Shown here piece by piece: positions 17,949-26,919 of a DNA stretch of 64,000 nucleotides (position 1 is the first letter of the stretch; each line of letters begins with the position of its first letter). The DNA is from Prevotellaceae bacterium (lineage in GTDB: Bacteria > Bacteroidota > Bacteroidia > Bacteroidales > Bacteroidaceae): positions 1 through 64,000 of the forward strand of contig JAISIN010000042.1 in the NCBI GenBank assembly GCA_031262085.1, written 5' to 3'. The notes under the pieces were generated by a model. It was not told the DNA's origin, ran no database searches, and saw only the letters and a program-made list of their open reading frames with translations. The translations under genes were made by a program, and so were the position numbers.

Positions 17949-18860
17949 ATGACAAAAAACAACCTTTATTCACGCCAAACAAATTGTGCCCTATGCCCTA
18001 AGCAACAAGAGGGAGTTTTGGTGTATCGTCAATATCCTAAAGGTCAACATTTTGCAGCCGATAAGTATTCACAGAACTGCATCGTTTTCCTTTTAGAGGG
18101 AGAATTGCTCATCAACAGCAACGAGTATCCGGGCACAACTCTAAAGAGCGGACAATTCATCCTGCAAGCCATCGGCTCTAAAGGAGAATTATTGGCTCTA
18201 ACCGATGTGAAGTATGTCTTGTATTGGTTCACCGAACCACCCGTGATCTGCGAAGAAAGATATCACGAAGTACTCGAACGAGCTTCCATGCCGGTGAATT
18301 ATGTGCCGCTCACCATCAGTCCGGCACTCGATTACCAATTAAAGGGAATTGTAAATTACCTCAGTGAAAAAATCTCACCCTGCGGAAAACTGATCGATCT
18401 GAAATGTCAGGAACTGATGTATCTCCTCATCAGTTATTATCCCATGCAACAACTCAGCATGTTCTTCTACCCCATCAGCACCTATACGGAAAGCTTCCAC
18501 TACTTCGTCATGCAGAACTACGACAAGGTTAAAAACGTAGAAGAGTTCGCACACATGGGCGGATATACCACCACCACCTTCAGGCGCCTATTCAAAAACA
18601 TGTATGGCATGCCTGTATACGAGTGGATTCTCGACAAGAAACGGGAAGGCATCCTCAACGACCTGCAATTTACCCGACATCGCATATCCATCATCAGCGC
18701 ACGATACGGATTCGATTCGCTCTCGCACTTTGCACACTTCTGCAAAGATTCCTTCGGTGACACCCCTCGAGCGCTCCGGCGAAGAGCAGCAGCCGGAGAG
18801 AAGTTGCACGTTATCAAAGCGAAAAAAGAAACGTCTGCAGAAGAAGACGAAGAGGAATAA
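17949..18860 (+). CDS. AraC-family regulator with N-terminal sensor-like domain
   Basis: The 303-residue protein has an N-terminal beta-rich, cupin or cNMP-like domain (about 20-130; FLLEGELLINSNEYPG and SGQFILQAIG). A C-terminal AraC double helix-turn-helix (about 195-290) includes VEEFAHMGGYTTTTFRRLFKNMYG and ISIISARYGFDSLSHFAHFCKDSFG. A CALC cysteine pair (residues 13 and 16) lies before the sensor domain and might bind a metal or respond to redox. That is only a suggestion. A TAnnTTTG element lies at 17909-17916. The 248 bases upstream hold no other feature I can see. Target genes are unknown. Confidence 0.85.
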   Translation: MTKNNLYSRQTNCALCPKQQEGVLVYRQYPKGQHFAADKYSQNCIVFLLEGELLINSNEYPGTTLKSGQFILQAIGSKGELLALTDVKYVLYWFTEPPVICEERYHEVLERASMPVNYVPLTISPALDYQLKGIVNYLSEKISPCGKLIDLKCQELMYLLISYYPMQQLSMFFYPISTYTESFHYFVMQNYDKVKNVEEFAHMGGYTTTTFRRLFKNMYGMPVYEWILDKKREGILNDLQFTRHRISIISARYGFDSLSHFAHFCKDSFGDTPRALRRRAAAGEKLHVIKAKKETSAEEDEEE

Positions 18861-18864
18861 TTCG

Positions 18865-18918
18865 TACTTTTGCAACCGCAACCCGCTAGGGTAGACCCAA
18901 TGACTACCCGCCAGGTTG
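18865..18918 (+). promoter_or_regulatory. gcvH promoter element and 5'-leader hairpin
   Basis: TACTTTTG at 18865-18872 is a Bacteroidales -7 element. The predicted transcript starts near 18879, where a two-part stem-loop begins: CAACC/GGTTG (18879-18883 with 18914-18918) outside GGGTAG/CTACCC (18889-18894 with 18904-18909). There is no T-run, so it is not a terminator. It does not match the glycine riboswitch. A role in mRNA stability or translation is possible. Confidence 0.4.
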
Positions 18919-18966
18919 AAAAACGAATATAACCAAAGAACTCGCAAACTTAAAAAACTGAAAGTT

Positions 18967-19347
18967 ATGAATTTACCCGAGAACGTAAAGTACACCAAGG
19001 AGCATGAATGGATTCGCTTGGAAGGAGACACCGCTTATGTAGGTATTACCGACTATGCACAAGAGCAATTGGGAGACATCGTATTCGTCGACATCCCAAC
19101 CGTTGGCGAAACGCTGCAAGCCGACGAAGTCTTCGGAACCATCGAAGTAGTAAAGACCATCTCCGACCTCTTCCTTCCGGTAGCCGGAGAAGTGATCGAA
19201 CAGAATCAGGCACTCGAAGAGCAACCCGAATGGGTCAACAAAGACCCGTATGGCGAAGGTTGGCTCATCAAAATGAAGCCCGCAGCCGATGCCAACTTCG
19301 ACGAATTGCTCGACGTTGCCGCCTACAAAAAGCTTATCAACATCTAA
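18967..19347 (+). CDS. gcvH: Glycine cleavage system H protein
   Basis: GcvH carries the aminomethyl group from glycine between the P, T and L proteins on a lipoyl arm. The 126-residue protein starts MNLPENVKYTKEHEW. It shows the lipoylation site EVVKTISDLFLP, with the lysine just before T-I-S, and the C-terminal YGEGWLIKMK segment. The ATG at 18967 is chosen because the preceding in-frame residues are not conserved in type. The other gcv genes are not in the window. purE follows after a hairpin. Confidence 0.95.
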   Translation: MNLPENVKYTKEHEWIRLEGDTAYVGITDYAQEQLGDIVFVDIPTVGETLQADEVFGTIEVVKTISDLFLPVAGEVIEQNQALEEQPEWVNKDPYGEGWLIKMKPAADANFDELLDVAAYKKLINI

Positions 19348-19362
19348 ATCAACCGGCAGTCG

Positions 19363-19389
19363 CAGGGGCGGAACAGAAGTTCGCCCCTG
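19363..19389 (+). terminator. Hairpin between gcvH and purE
   Basis: An 8-bp G/C-rich stem (CAGGGGCG 19363-19370, CGCCCCTG 19382-19389) with an 11-base loop lies 16 bases after gcvH. No T-run follows, so it may weaken rather than stop readthrough into purE, or protect the gcvH 3' end. Confidence 0.4.
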
Positions 19390-19417
19390 ATTGCTTATAG
19401 CCACCCCTATCCAAACA

Positions 19418-19927
19418 ATGACCCCCATCGTAAGTATCATCATGGGCAGCACCTCCGACCTCCCTGTCATGGAGAAAGCAGCCGCCCTGCTCAACGAAAT
19501 GCACATCCCCTTCGAGATGAATGCGCTCTCTGCCCATCGCACCCCCGAAGCCGTAGAGAACTTCGCCTGCAACGCACGCGCGCGCGGCATCCGGGTAATT
19601 ATTGCCGGCGCCGGCATGGCAGCCGCACTGCCCGGAGTGATTGCCGCCAACACCACACTGCCTGTCATCGGAGTACCCATTCAAGGAGCGACACTCGACG
19701 GCATCGACGCCTTGTACTCCATGGTACAAATGCCGCCGGGCATACCCGTTGCCACCGTGGCCATCAACGGAGCCATGAACGCAGCCATCCTCGCCGTACA
19801 GATACTCGCCTTGACCGACAACGCCCTTGCCGACGCCTTTTCAGCCTACAAGGAGGGACTGAAAAAGAAAATAGAAAAAGCCAATACCGAACTTCACGCA
19901 GTGAAGTACGAGTATAAAATAGGATAA
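19418..19927 (+). CDS. purE: N5-carboxyaminoimidazole ribonucleotide mutase
   Basis: PurE moves the carboxyl group of N5-CAIR to give CAIR in purine synthesis. The 169-residue protein has the class I signatures GSTSDLPVM at the N-terminus, SAHRTPE (about residue 44), AGAGMAAALPGVIAA, and PVIGVPI. The ATG at 19418 precedes MTPIVSIIMGSTSD. Other in-frame starts nine codons upstream give an unconserved extension. It follows gcvH by 70 bases with a hairpin between. Confidence 0.95.
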   Translation: MTPIVSIIMGSTSDLPVMEKAAALLNEMHIPFEMNALSAHRTPEAVENFACNARARGIRVIIAGAGMAAALPGVIAANTTLPVIGVPIQGATLDGIDALYSMVQMPPGIPVATVAINGAMNAAILAVQILALTDNALADAFSAYKEGLKKKIEKANTELHAVKYEYKIG

Positions 19928-19966
19928 AAAGAGTACGAAAATAGTACCCGCATCAAACAAAAGTAC

Positions 19967-20014
19967 TATTTTTGCATTATTATTATTACCGAGTAAGCCC
20001 TCAATGGGCTTTTT
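19967..20014 (+). promoter_or_regulatory. Rubrerythrin promoter element followed by a terminator-like leader hairpin
   Basis: TATTTTTG (19967-19974) fits the -7 consensus. Downstream, AAGCCC (19995-20000) and GGGCTT (20006-20011) form a 6-bp stem with loop TCAAT, followed by a T-run to 20014. It therefore lies inside the leader of rubrerythrin, about 30 bases before the ATG. It may simply end purE transcripts, or act as an attenuator. Confidence 0.45.
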
Positions 20015-20044
20015 CGTAATTCACTAACTATAACATCTGATTTT

Positions 20045-20623
20045 ATGGCAAAAAGTATTAAAGGAACTCAAACAGAAAAGAATCTGTTGACCTCATTTGC
20101 AGGAGAGTCACAGGCACGTATGCGCTACACCTACTTTGCAAGCAAAGCAAAGAAAGAAGGCTACGAACAAATCGCTGCCATCTTTACGGAGACAGCCGAT
20201 CAGGAGAAAGAACACGCCGAACGCATGTTCAAGTATCTGGAAGGCGGAATGGTAGAAATCATGGCGTCTTATCCCGCCGGAGTGATCGGCACCACCTTGG
20301 AGAACCTGCAAGCTGCTGCTGCCGGCGAACACTCCGAATGGTCGCACGACTACCCCCACTTTGCCGACGTAGCCGAAAAAGAAGGATTTCAAGAGATCGC
20401 GCTCATGTATCGCAACATCTCCGTAGCCGAAAAAGGACATGAAGAGCGTTATCTCGCTTTCGTAAAGAACATCGAAAACGCCAGCGTATTCGCCAAAGAA
20501 GGCGAAGTAGTATGGCAGTGCCGTAATTGCGGATTCATCTTTACCGGCAAAGAAGCACCCCAAGTATGTCCGGCTTGTCTGCATGCACAATCGTACTTCG
20601 AGGTAAAGAAAGAAAACTGGTAA
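20045..20623 (+). CDS. rbr: Rubrerythrin
   Basis: Rubrerythrin is a cytoplasmic non-haem iron peroxidase that removes hydrogen peroxide in anaerobes. The 192-residue protein has a four-helix diiron domain with the paired ExxH motifs (EKEHAERM and EKGHEERY). A C-terminal rubredoxin domain binds one iron through CRNCGF and CPACLHAQSYF. Length and domain order are standard. It has its own promoter element and a strong terminator at 20661-20699, so it is probably monocistronic. Confidence 0.97.
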   Translation: MAKSIKGTQTEKNLLTSFAGESQARMRYTYFASKAKKEGYEQIAAIFTETADQEKEHAERMFKYLEGGMVEIMASYPAGVIGTTLENLQAAAAGEHSEWSHDYPHFADVAEKEGFQEIALMYRNISVAEKGHEERYLAFVKNIENASVFAKEGEVVWQCRNCGFIFTGKEAPQVCPACLHAQSYFEVKKENW

Positions 20624-20660
20624 TGCTTTCAGAAGTCTGTACATAGCCAGACACACGAAT

Positions 20661-20699
20661 AACGGGTTGACAGAGCGCTCTGAACAACCCGTTCTTTTT
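20661..20699 (+). terminator. Intrinsic terminator after rubrerythrin
   Basis: A 9-bp stem AACGGGTTG/CAACCCGTT (20661-20669 with 20685-20693) encloses the palindrome CAGAGCGCTCTG and is followed by a T-rich run (TTCTTTTT). Confidence 0.85.
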
Positions 20700-20734
20700 A
20701 GCCTACATATTCAGTTAGACGTCGACCACATCAC

Positions 20735-21652
20735 ATGCAAGCGAATTCATCACCCTGTCCCACGCTCGTCTTTCGCGACGTAGCGCCCGAATACAAAGCA
20801 CTCATCACCTCCTATACGTTTAACAGCCCGTGGCAAAACTGCGACCTGTCGTTCTCAAACCTATGCAGCTGGAGGTTTATGTATAACACCTTGTTTGCCG
20901 AATACAACGGATTCCTCATACTCAAGTTCAAAGCCGATAACGAACTGGCATACATGTATCCCGTCGGACAAAGAGAAGTAACCGTCGACCTGCTTCGCAC
21001 ACTGCAAGCCGATGCTGCCCGCGAAGGCGAACCGCTCCGATTGATGGGACTATGCCAAGAGATGAGCGCCACGCTGGAACGCATCATGCCCGGACAGTTC
21101 CGCTTTGAGGGCGACCGCGACTTTGCCGACTATCTGTATCTCCGCACCGACCTTGCCACCCTGGCAGGCAAAAAGCTTCAGCCCAAGCGGAATCATGTCA
21201 ACAAGTTTATGCGTACCTACCCCTACGATTATGCCCCACTCACCTCTGATCTCATACACGAATGCCTCGACCTCGAAGCCGAATGGTGCAAGCAGAACCA
21301 CTGCGACGAACACCAAGGCATGGGATTTGAACGGCGCGCCATGGTATATGCCCTCTTCAACTACGACGCTTTGGGGCTTTCGGGAGGCATCTTACGTGTC
21401 GACGGTAACATGGTAGCATTCACCTTCGGTGTACCTATCAACCGAAATACCTTCGGCATACACGTAGAGAAAGCCGATACCCACATCGAAGGTGCGTATG
21501 CCATGATCAACAAAGAGTTTGCTTCCCACATACCCGAACAATACACCTATCTCAATCGGGAAGAAGATTTAGGTATTGAAGGGCTGCGCAAAGCCAAGCT
21601 CTCCTATCAACCGGTAGCGCTGATCGACAAAGGAATGGCTATACTGATATAA
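20735..21652 (+). CDS. DUF2156 family protein (acyltransferase-like fold)
   Basis: The 305-residue protein matches the DUF2156 layout, whose fold resembles the C-terminal domain of lysyl-phosphatidylglycerol synthases and tandem GNAT domains. Typical segments are FSNLCSWRFMYNTLF, KRNHVNKFMRTYPYDYAPL and YTYLNREEDLGIEGLRKAK. There is no signal peptide or membrane segment, so a cytoplasmic aminoacyl- or acyl-transfer role is inferred. The next gene, a GNAT protein, starts 23 bases downstream, suggesting a two-gene operon. Confidence 0.82.
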   Translation: MQANSSPCPTLVFRDVAPEYKALITSYTFNSPWQNCDLSFSNLCSWRFMYNTLFAEYNGFLILKFKADNELAYMYPVGQREVTVDLLRTLQADAAREGEPLRLMGLCQEMSATLERIMPGQFRFEGDRDFADYLYLRTDLATLAGKKLQPKRNHVNKFMRTYPYDYAPLTSDLIHECLDLEAEWCKQNHCDEHQGMGFERRAMVYALFNYDALGLSGGILRVDGNMVAFTFGVPINRNTFGIHVEKADTHIEGAYAMINKEFASHIPEQYTYLNREEDLGIEGLRKAKLSYQPVALIDKGMAILI

Positions 21653-21675
21653 AACAACCTATCAAAGAACAAACG

Positions 21676-22728
21676 ATGTATAATAACATTGCCTCACAAA
21701 CCCGCAAGCTATGGACAATCTGCTTCAACGACAATCCCAAGTTCGTCGACATGTATTTTCAAAAACGATACAGCGACGAGAATAATATCACACATATACA
21801 ACACCGCAAAGTCGTTGCCGCCCTACAAACGATGCACTACCCCATGACCGCTTTCGGAGGCATCATCGACACATCGTATATCTCGGGCGCCTGTACACAC
21901 CCCGATTATCGCAACCAAGGAATAATGCGCCGGTTGCTGCAACGTGCTCTTCAGCAGACTTGGATACGTGGGGCACCTCTCAGCACCCTGATCCCTGCCG
22001 AGCCGTGGTTGTTCGATTACTATGCCCGCATGGGCTATGCACCGATATTCTATGTTCATCGTTACACATTCGACCGGAAGGAGCATGATCGGTACGGAGA
22101 ATGCGCCCCCTCCGAAAAGTTGCAACGCCACCAGAGCTTCGAACCGGCAGTCTATCAATATCTGAACAGTCGGCTGATGCAGCGCCCCTGCTGCATACAA
22201 CATTCGGAAGAGGACTTTCAGGTGATACTTGCCGATCTGGCGGTGAGCGATGGCTATCTGTTTACACTTGCCGACCACTACGCCACGATTCGTGCGCTTG
22301 CCATTCTATATACCGACCATGCCACCCACACGCTGCGTGTCGACGAACTGATAGCCGACACGCCTTCGATGGCCAATCGCTTGCTTGCCGCTATCTGCTG
22401 CGAACGAAACGTCGACACGCTGGAGGTAACGACGCCGCCGCTGTCCGCCGCTAAGACCGATCCTTACCCACTGGGCATGGCACGCATCATTCGTCCGTTG
22501 CTGTTGCTGCGCCGGTATGCCGCGACTCACCCCACCGTTCATCAATCCATTGCGCTCACCGACCTGCAACTACCTGTCAACGACGGCTACTACACCCTTG
22601 CAGACGGGCAATGCACATATAGTCCACAAGCGACAACCGACGAATCTTACGATCCTTACAGCATCGCACAACTCACTGCCAAGCTGTTTGCCGACGAAAT
22701 GCCGTATATGAGTTTGATGCTCAACTAA
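21676..22728 (+). CDS. GNAT family N-acetyltransferase (Eis-like)
   Basis: The N-terminal GNAT domain (about residues 1-140) has the acetyl-CoA loop in THPDYRNQGIMRRLLQRAL. A second degenerate GNAT half and a C-terminal sterol-carrier-like region give 350 residues, the layout of Eis-type acetyltransferases. The substrate is unknown. It forms an apparent operon with the DUF2156 gene. Its last four bases overlap the stop of the convergent histidine kinase gene. Confidence 0.82.
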   Translation: MYNNIASQTRKLWTICFNDNPKFVDMYFQKRYSDENNITHIQHRKVVAALQTMHYPMTAFGGIIDTSYISGACTHPDYRNQGIMRRLLQRALQQTWIRGAPLSTLIPAEPWLFDYYARMGYAPIFYVHRYTFDRKEHDRYGECAPSEKLQRHQSFEPAVYQYLNSRLMQRPCCIQHSEEDFQVILADLAVSDGYLFTLADHYATIRALAILYTDHATHTLRVDELIADTPSMANRLLAAICCERNVDTLEVTTPPLSAAKTDPYPLGMARIIRPLLLLRRYAATHPTVHQSIALTDLQLPVNDGYYTLADGQCTYSPQATTDESYDPYSIAQLTAKLFADEMPYMSLMLN

Positions 22729-23876
22729 GCCTGACGACCCTTCTTCAACTCCACCCGAAACGTTGTTCCCCGTCCCAGCTCCGAACGTAAGACAAAAATT
22801 CGTCCGGAGTGATACACCTCTATAATACGCCGTGCCAGCGACAAGCCCAGCCCCCATCCGCGCTCCTTGGTGGTATAGCCGGGTTTGAAGACATCGTGAT
22901 AATGACGCCGGTCGATGCCCTTGCCCGTATCCTCTACATCCAGATGCCAAGTACGTGCCGTCTGCCCCACGCGAATGGTAAGACACCCCACGCCATTCAT
23001 AGCGTCGACGGCATTCTTACAAAGATTCTCCACCACCCATTCAAAGAGCGATTCGTTGAGACGTGCCACCGGTAATATATCAGGCAGTTCGATCTTCACG
23101 ACCACCTTCGACGAGCTGCGTCGCGCAATATACGCTACCGAGTGGGTAACAAGCAATCGCAAGTCGACCACCTTCAACTCGGGCACGGAACCTATCTGCG
23201 AAAAGCGGTTAGCAATCAACCGGAGCCGCTCCACATCTTCGTTCATGGCAGGCAACAAGCGGTCGTCGGGATACTGCACGCGCAACAGCTCCGTCCATGC
23301 CATCAGCGACGAGATGGGAGTACCCAGTTGATGCGCCGTCTCCTTCGATAGCCCCACCCACACCTTGTTCTGCTCGGCTCTCTTGGCGCTAAGCAAGCCG
23401 TAGAGGGCTATCCCGACAAATATCAGCACCACCGTGAGCTGAATATACGGGTAAATCGCCAAGCGAGTAAGCATTGACGAGGTGTCGTAATAGACCACAA
23501 GTGTGTCGTCGCCGTTCAATCGGAGCAGAATGTGGTTGCCGCTCCGCTTCATCTCCTCCAATCGGCGACATAGCGAGCCGACGCTGTCGCCGACAGCCAC
23601 ACGGATGTTGCGATAGGTCTGTATTTCTCCCAACCTGCCTACGACCATCACGGGGATGGTGTGATTGGCGTTCAACACCTTCAGCGCCATAGACAGATCG
23701 GTCTGTTCGTCTGCCGTTTGCAGGTTTCGCATAGCCTCCGCCCAAACCTCCATGCGCACCTGCTCTTCCTTGTACAGATCACCGACCAGTACATGCGACA
23801 CATAGAGCGAACCGACAGCGATCAACACAGCCGATACGACCAACCAAAAGCGGGCAGAATAACGAAACTTAGTCAA
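22725..23876 (-). CDS. Membrane sensor histidine kinase
   Basis: Two membrane segments (about 9-31 and 143-164) frame a periplasmic sensor domain of about 110 residues. The cytoplasmic part has the phosphorylated histidine in ETAHQLGTPISSLMAW (His182), the N box ENLCKNAVDAMN (about 283-294), and the G boxes DTGKGI and GWGLGLSLARRI. The protein has 383 residues. No response regulator gene is adjacent, so its partner is elsewhere. It reads leftward, converging on the GNAT gene with a 4-base overlap. Confidence 0.92.
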   Translation of the reverse strand: MTKFRYSARFWLVVSAVLIAVGSLYVSHVLVGDLYKEEQVRMEVWAEAMRNLQTADEQTDLSMALKVLNANHTIPVMVVGRLGEIQTYRNIRVAVGDSVGSLCRRLEEMKRSGNHILLRLNGDDTLVVYYDTSSMLTRLAIYPYIQLTVVLIFVGIALYGLLSAKRAEQNKVWVGLSKETAHQLGTPISSLMAWTELLRVQYPDDRLLPAMNEDVERLRLIANRFSQIGSVPELKVVDLRLLVTHSVAYIARRSSSKVVVKIELPDILPVARLNESLFEWVVENLCKNAVDAMNGVGCLTIRVGQTARTWHLDVEDTGKGIDRRHYHDVFKPGYTTKERGWGLGLSLARRIIEVYHSGRIFVLRSELGRGTTFRVELKKGRQA

Positions 23877-24078
23877 CTTTTACGGTTTTGATATCATCCA
23901 TGCAGATGCTGCGCATGGTCAGATTATATCTCTCGTCGCAAATGTAGAGCTATTTTTGGGGAAAAGCCTATGATGAACCAATATTAACGTTATTATTAGA
24001 GGACGCGAGAAAAAGTTGATACCTTTGTCGTACTTATCACAATAGATACCATCATTCAAACGAATCACTAATCCCCCC

Positions 24079-25047
24079 ATGAAGATGAAACAGATTTCTC
24101 TTTACCTCTGCTGCCTCGTGATGCTATTTGTCGGCTGCAAGCCGTCGCATGCGAACAAAGCTACCCCCTCAACGAGCGTACAAGCGCTCTCTGTAAAAGG
24201 TACCGCCTTAGTCAATCCGCAAGGCGATACCGTAGTACTACGCGGCGTAAGCTATGGCTGGCACAATTGGTGGCCTCGCTTCTACAATGCCTCTACCGTA
24301 GCCTATTTTGCCGACCCATGGCATGCCTCCGTGGTACGTGCAGCGATGGGCATTGAACCCGACGGCGGTTATCTGCAAGATTCCGCCCGCGCAGTCAACT
24401 GCGTGCAAACAGTGGTCGACGCCGCCATAGACAACCACCTCTACGCCATCATCGACTGGCATAGCCACCACATCCATCTGGAAGAAGCCAAAGCCTTTTT
24501 CCGACAAATGGCTACCCGCTACAAGGGGGTTCCAAACGTGATTTATGAACTCTACAACGAGCCGGTAGACGACACTTGGGAGGCGGTAAAAGCTTATTCG
24601 ATAGAACTGATTCGGGTCATTCGCGCCATCGACAAGGATGCACTCATCCTGATTGGTTCGCCTCATTGGGATCAAGACATCCACATAGCTGCCGACAGTC
24701 CCATCACCGGCTACTCCAACCTGATGTACACACTGCACTTCTACGCCGCCACCCATAAACAGGAGCTGCGCGACCGTGCCGACTACGCCCTCGGCAAAGG
24801 GCTGCCGCTGTTTGTTTCCGAATGTGCGGGCATGGAAGCGTCGGGCGACGGACCGATCGACCGCGCCTCATGGAACGAATGGGTAGCGTGGATGAATTAT
24901 CATCACCTCAGCTGGGCAGCGTGGTCGGTATCCGACAAGGACGAAACCTGCTCTATGCTACTGCCTGCCGCCGCCTCCGAAGGAGGATGGGGCGACGACG
25001 TCATTAAAGAATGGGGAAAGATTGTACGCAGCGACCTTAGTCGATAA
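24079..25047 (+). CDS. Glycoside hydrolase family 5 lipoprotein
   Basis: GH5 enzymes cleave beta-linked glucans or mannans with retention. The 322-residue product has a lipoprotein signal (MKMKQISLYLCCLVMLFVGC; Cys20), placing it at the envelope. The TIM barrel shows the acid/base glutamate in ELYNEP (Glu161) and the nucleophile in LFVSEC (Glu248). WHSHH and the usual barrel strands are intact. A TAnnTTTG element lies at 24020-24027. The last 11 bases overlap the end of the convergent transglycosylase gene. No SusC/D pair is near, so the substrate is open. Confidence 0.9.
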   Translation: MKMKQISLYLCCLVMLFVGCKPSHANKATPSTSVQALSVKGTALVNPQGDTVVLRGVSYGWHNWWPRFYNASTVAYFADPWHASVVRAAMGIEPDGGYLQDSARAVNCVQTVVDAAIDNHLYAIIDWHSHHIHLEEAKAFFRQMATRYKGVPNVIYELYNEPVDDTWEAVKAYSIELIRVIRAIDKDALILIGSPHWDQDIHIAADSPITGYSNLMYTLHFYAATHKQELRDRADYALGKGLPLFVSECAGMEASGDGPIDRASWNEWVAWMNYHHLSWAAWSVSDKDETCSMLLPAAASEGGWGDDVIKEWGKIVRSDLSR

Positions 25048-26020
25048 CCCAGCCTTTGTAGTAAGGTACCGTTTTCCGCGGATCGTAAGTCAAACCCTCG
25101 GGAAGCGGTATCTTCAACACATAAGTACGTCCGCTCCTGTTTTGCAAGAACGTATCGCGCAGCCAAGGGTTGAAATCTTTCAGTTGGGCATACGTCAATC
25201 CGTTATCTTTGGCAAACTTCACCAGATCATCGATGCCGGTAGTAACGGTCACCTCTTTATAAGGTATGCGCGGATAGAGTTGTTCGCGTTTCATCAGAAA
25301 GCCGTAACGTTCGGGCGAGCCGAGAACCGCTTTGGCAGCCAGCAGTCTGAACATGTAGCGCGATGTCTCTTCGACCAACCAAAGATCGACGGCACGGTCA
25401 ACCTGCTGCTTGGCTTTTTCGGATGTGATACGTCCCTGACCACCATTGTACGAGGCTGCCACGCACAACCAGTCACCATACTTCTCGTATGCTTTCTTCA
25501 AATACGTGCAGGCTGCATGGGTCGCTTTTTCTATGTGGTAGCGTTCGTCAATGTTGTCGTTCACCTCCAACCCATATTCGCGCCCGGTCTTGGGCATGAA
25601 CTGCCACATCCCGCAAGCACCCGCACTGCTGCGGGCAAGGGGAGACAGCGTGCTCTCGATGACTGCCAGATACTTCAAGTCGTCGGGTATTCCCTCCTCT
25701 TTTAATATCGGTTCGATAATCGGGAAGAAACGATTGGCACGCTTAATAGCAAGCATCGTCGAAGCGTGCATGTAGGTAAACGACATCAATTCGCGATCCA
25801 TCCGCTCGCGATGGTCGTAGCGTTGTAGGTCTATCTTCTGACCGGCAAAAGTGACAGAAGCCGGCACCTCGGGCGAGGTCACGCCATAAGGCACTTCCGA
25901 CTTGACCGAATGTTGCTGCCGGTCGAACACATCGTTACCCCATAAGAAGGGCACAGCCACCCCGCAACCAAACACAGCGAGGAGAATCAGAACAGTATGC
26001 GAAAAGTTTTTTTTCATCAA
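25037..26020 (-). CDS. Lytic transglycosylase (SLT domain, MltD-like)
   Basis: Lytic transglycosylases cleave peptidoglycan to 1,6-anhydromuramic ends. The 327-residue protein has an N-terminal membrane or signal segment (about 7-27). The SLT domain has the catalytic glutamate in LAVIESTLSP (Glu122), then SAGACGMWQFMPKTG and AASYNGGQGRI. A short C-terminal region may be a degenerate LysM-like module. A TAnnTTTG element on this strand is at 26059-26066. It overlaps the GH5 gene tail to tail by 11 bases. Confidence 0.9.
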   Translation of the reverse strand: MMKKNFSHTVLILLAVFGCGVAVPFLWGNDVFDRQQHSVKSEVPYGVTSPEVPASVTFAGQKIDLQRYDHRERMDRELMSFTYMHASTMLAIKRANRFFPIIEPILKEEGIPDDLKYLAVIESTLSPLARSSAGACGMWQFMPKTGREYGLEVNDNIDERYHIEKATHAACTYLKKAYEKYGDWLCVAASYNGGQGRITSEKAKQQVDRAVDLWLVEETSRYMFRLLAAKAVLGSPERYGFLMKREQLYPRIPYKEVTVTTGIDDLVKFAKDNGLTYAQLKDFNPWLRDTFLQNRSGRTYVLKIPLPEGLTYDPRKTVPYYKGWVID

Positions 26021-26198
26021 GTGCAGTACTTATAATGTTTGAGAGATTATTAAGAGCGCAAAAGTAAGCAGTTTTTCGACGTTTTACTCCCTTTCAACAA
26101 AAAAATATGCAGCGAAATTTCGTTGATACCCATAAATAACTTACTTTTGCGCGGCGAAATCGCTAAGGATATGAATATTAAAATAATAATTAAATAAA

Positions 26199-26918
26199 AT
26201 GGCTGTAGATAAGAAAAACCATTCCAACAAAATGGCAGGAGACAAGAAAAATCATCACGAAGTGCTGAATGTGGAAGATGCACTGACACAATCGGAAGCG
26301 TTCCTCATTAAAAACAAAAAAGCTATTATCGGCGTCATTGTAGCCATCATAGTAGTCATCGCTGTCGTATTGATGTACAAGAATCTGTATGAAAAACCCC
26401 GTGAAGAAAAAGCACAGATAGCCTTGTATAGAGGACAAGGGTATTTCGATGCCTCCAACTATGAGTTGGCGCTCAATGGCGACAGCCTCGGATTTATCGG
26501 CATGATTAAAGTAGCCGACCAATATAGCGGAACAGCCGCCGGTAATCTGGCAAAAGCTTATATGGGACTGTGCTATGCACATTTAGGGCAGTATGATGCT
26601 GCCATCAAGGCGCTCGATAGCTTCAGCGGGAAAGACCAAATGGTAGCGCCTGCCATCAAGGCTGCTATCGGTAACAGTTACGCCAATCTGGGACAGCTCG
26701 ACAAAGCCGTGTCTTATCTGCAAAAAGCTGCCGACGAAGCCGACAACAACTCACTCAGCCCCATCTGTCTGATGCAAGTAGGAGAGATACAGACCCGGCA
26801 AGGTCAGTTCGATGCCGCCATCAAAACCTACACCACCATCAAAGAGAAATATGCACGCTCCTATCAAGCTATGGATATAGACAAGTATATCGAGCAAGCT
26901 AAATTAATGAAGAAATAG
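26199..26918 (+). CDS. Membrane-anchored tetratricopeptide repeat protein (YfgM-like)
   Basis: The 239-residue protein has a charged cytoplasmic N-terminus, one membrane segment (AIIGVIVAIIVVIAVVLMY, about 46-64), and a periplasmic helical region with at least three TPR-like repeats. This is the layout of YfgM/ancillary SecYEG proteins, which chaperone exported proteins. That role is inferred. A TAnnTTTG element lies at 26142-26149. ribH starts one base after the stop, so the two genes are very probably cotranscribed. Confidence 0.85.
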   Translation: MAVDKKNHSNKMAGDKKNHHEVLNVEDALTQSEAFLIKNKKAIIGVIVAIIVVIAVVLMYKNLYEKPREEKAQIALYRGQGYFDASNYELALNGDSLGFIGMIKVADQYSGTAAGNLAKAYMGLCYAHLGQYDAAIKALDSFSGKDQMVAPAIKAAIGNSYANLGQLDKAVSYLQKAADEADNNSLSPICLMQVGEIQTRQGQFDAAIKTYTTIKEKYARSYQAMDIDKYIEQAKLMKK

Positions 26919-26919
26919 T

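Noticed and set aside
18879..18966. Glycine riboswitch before gcvH
   Set aside because: The leader is too short and lacks the conserved glycine aptamer core.
23389..23745. Additional minus-strand frame inside the histidine kinase gene
   Set aside because: It overlaps the kinase coding sequence in another frame, with an Arg-rich composition and no conserved motif.
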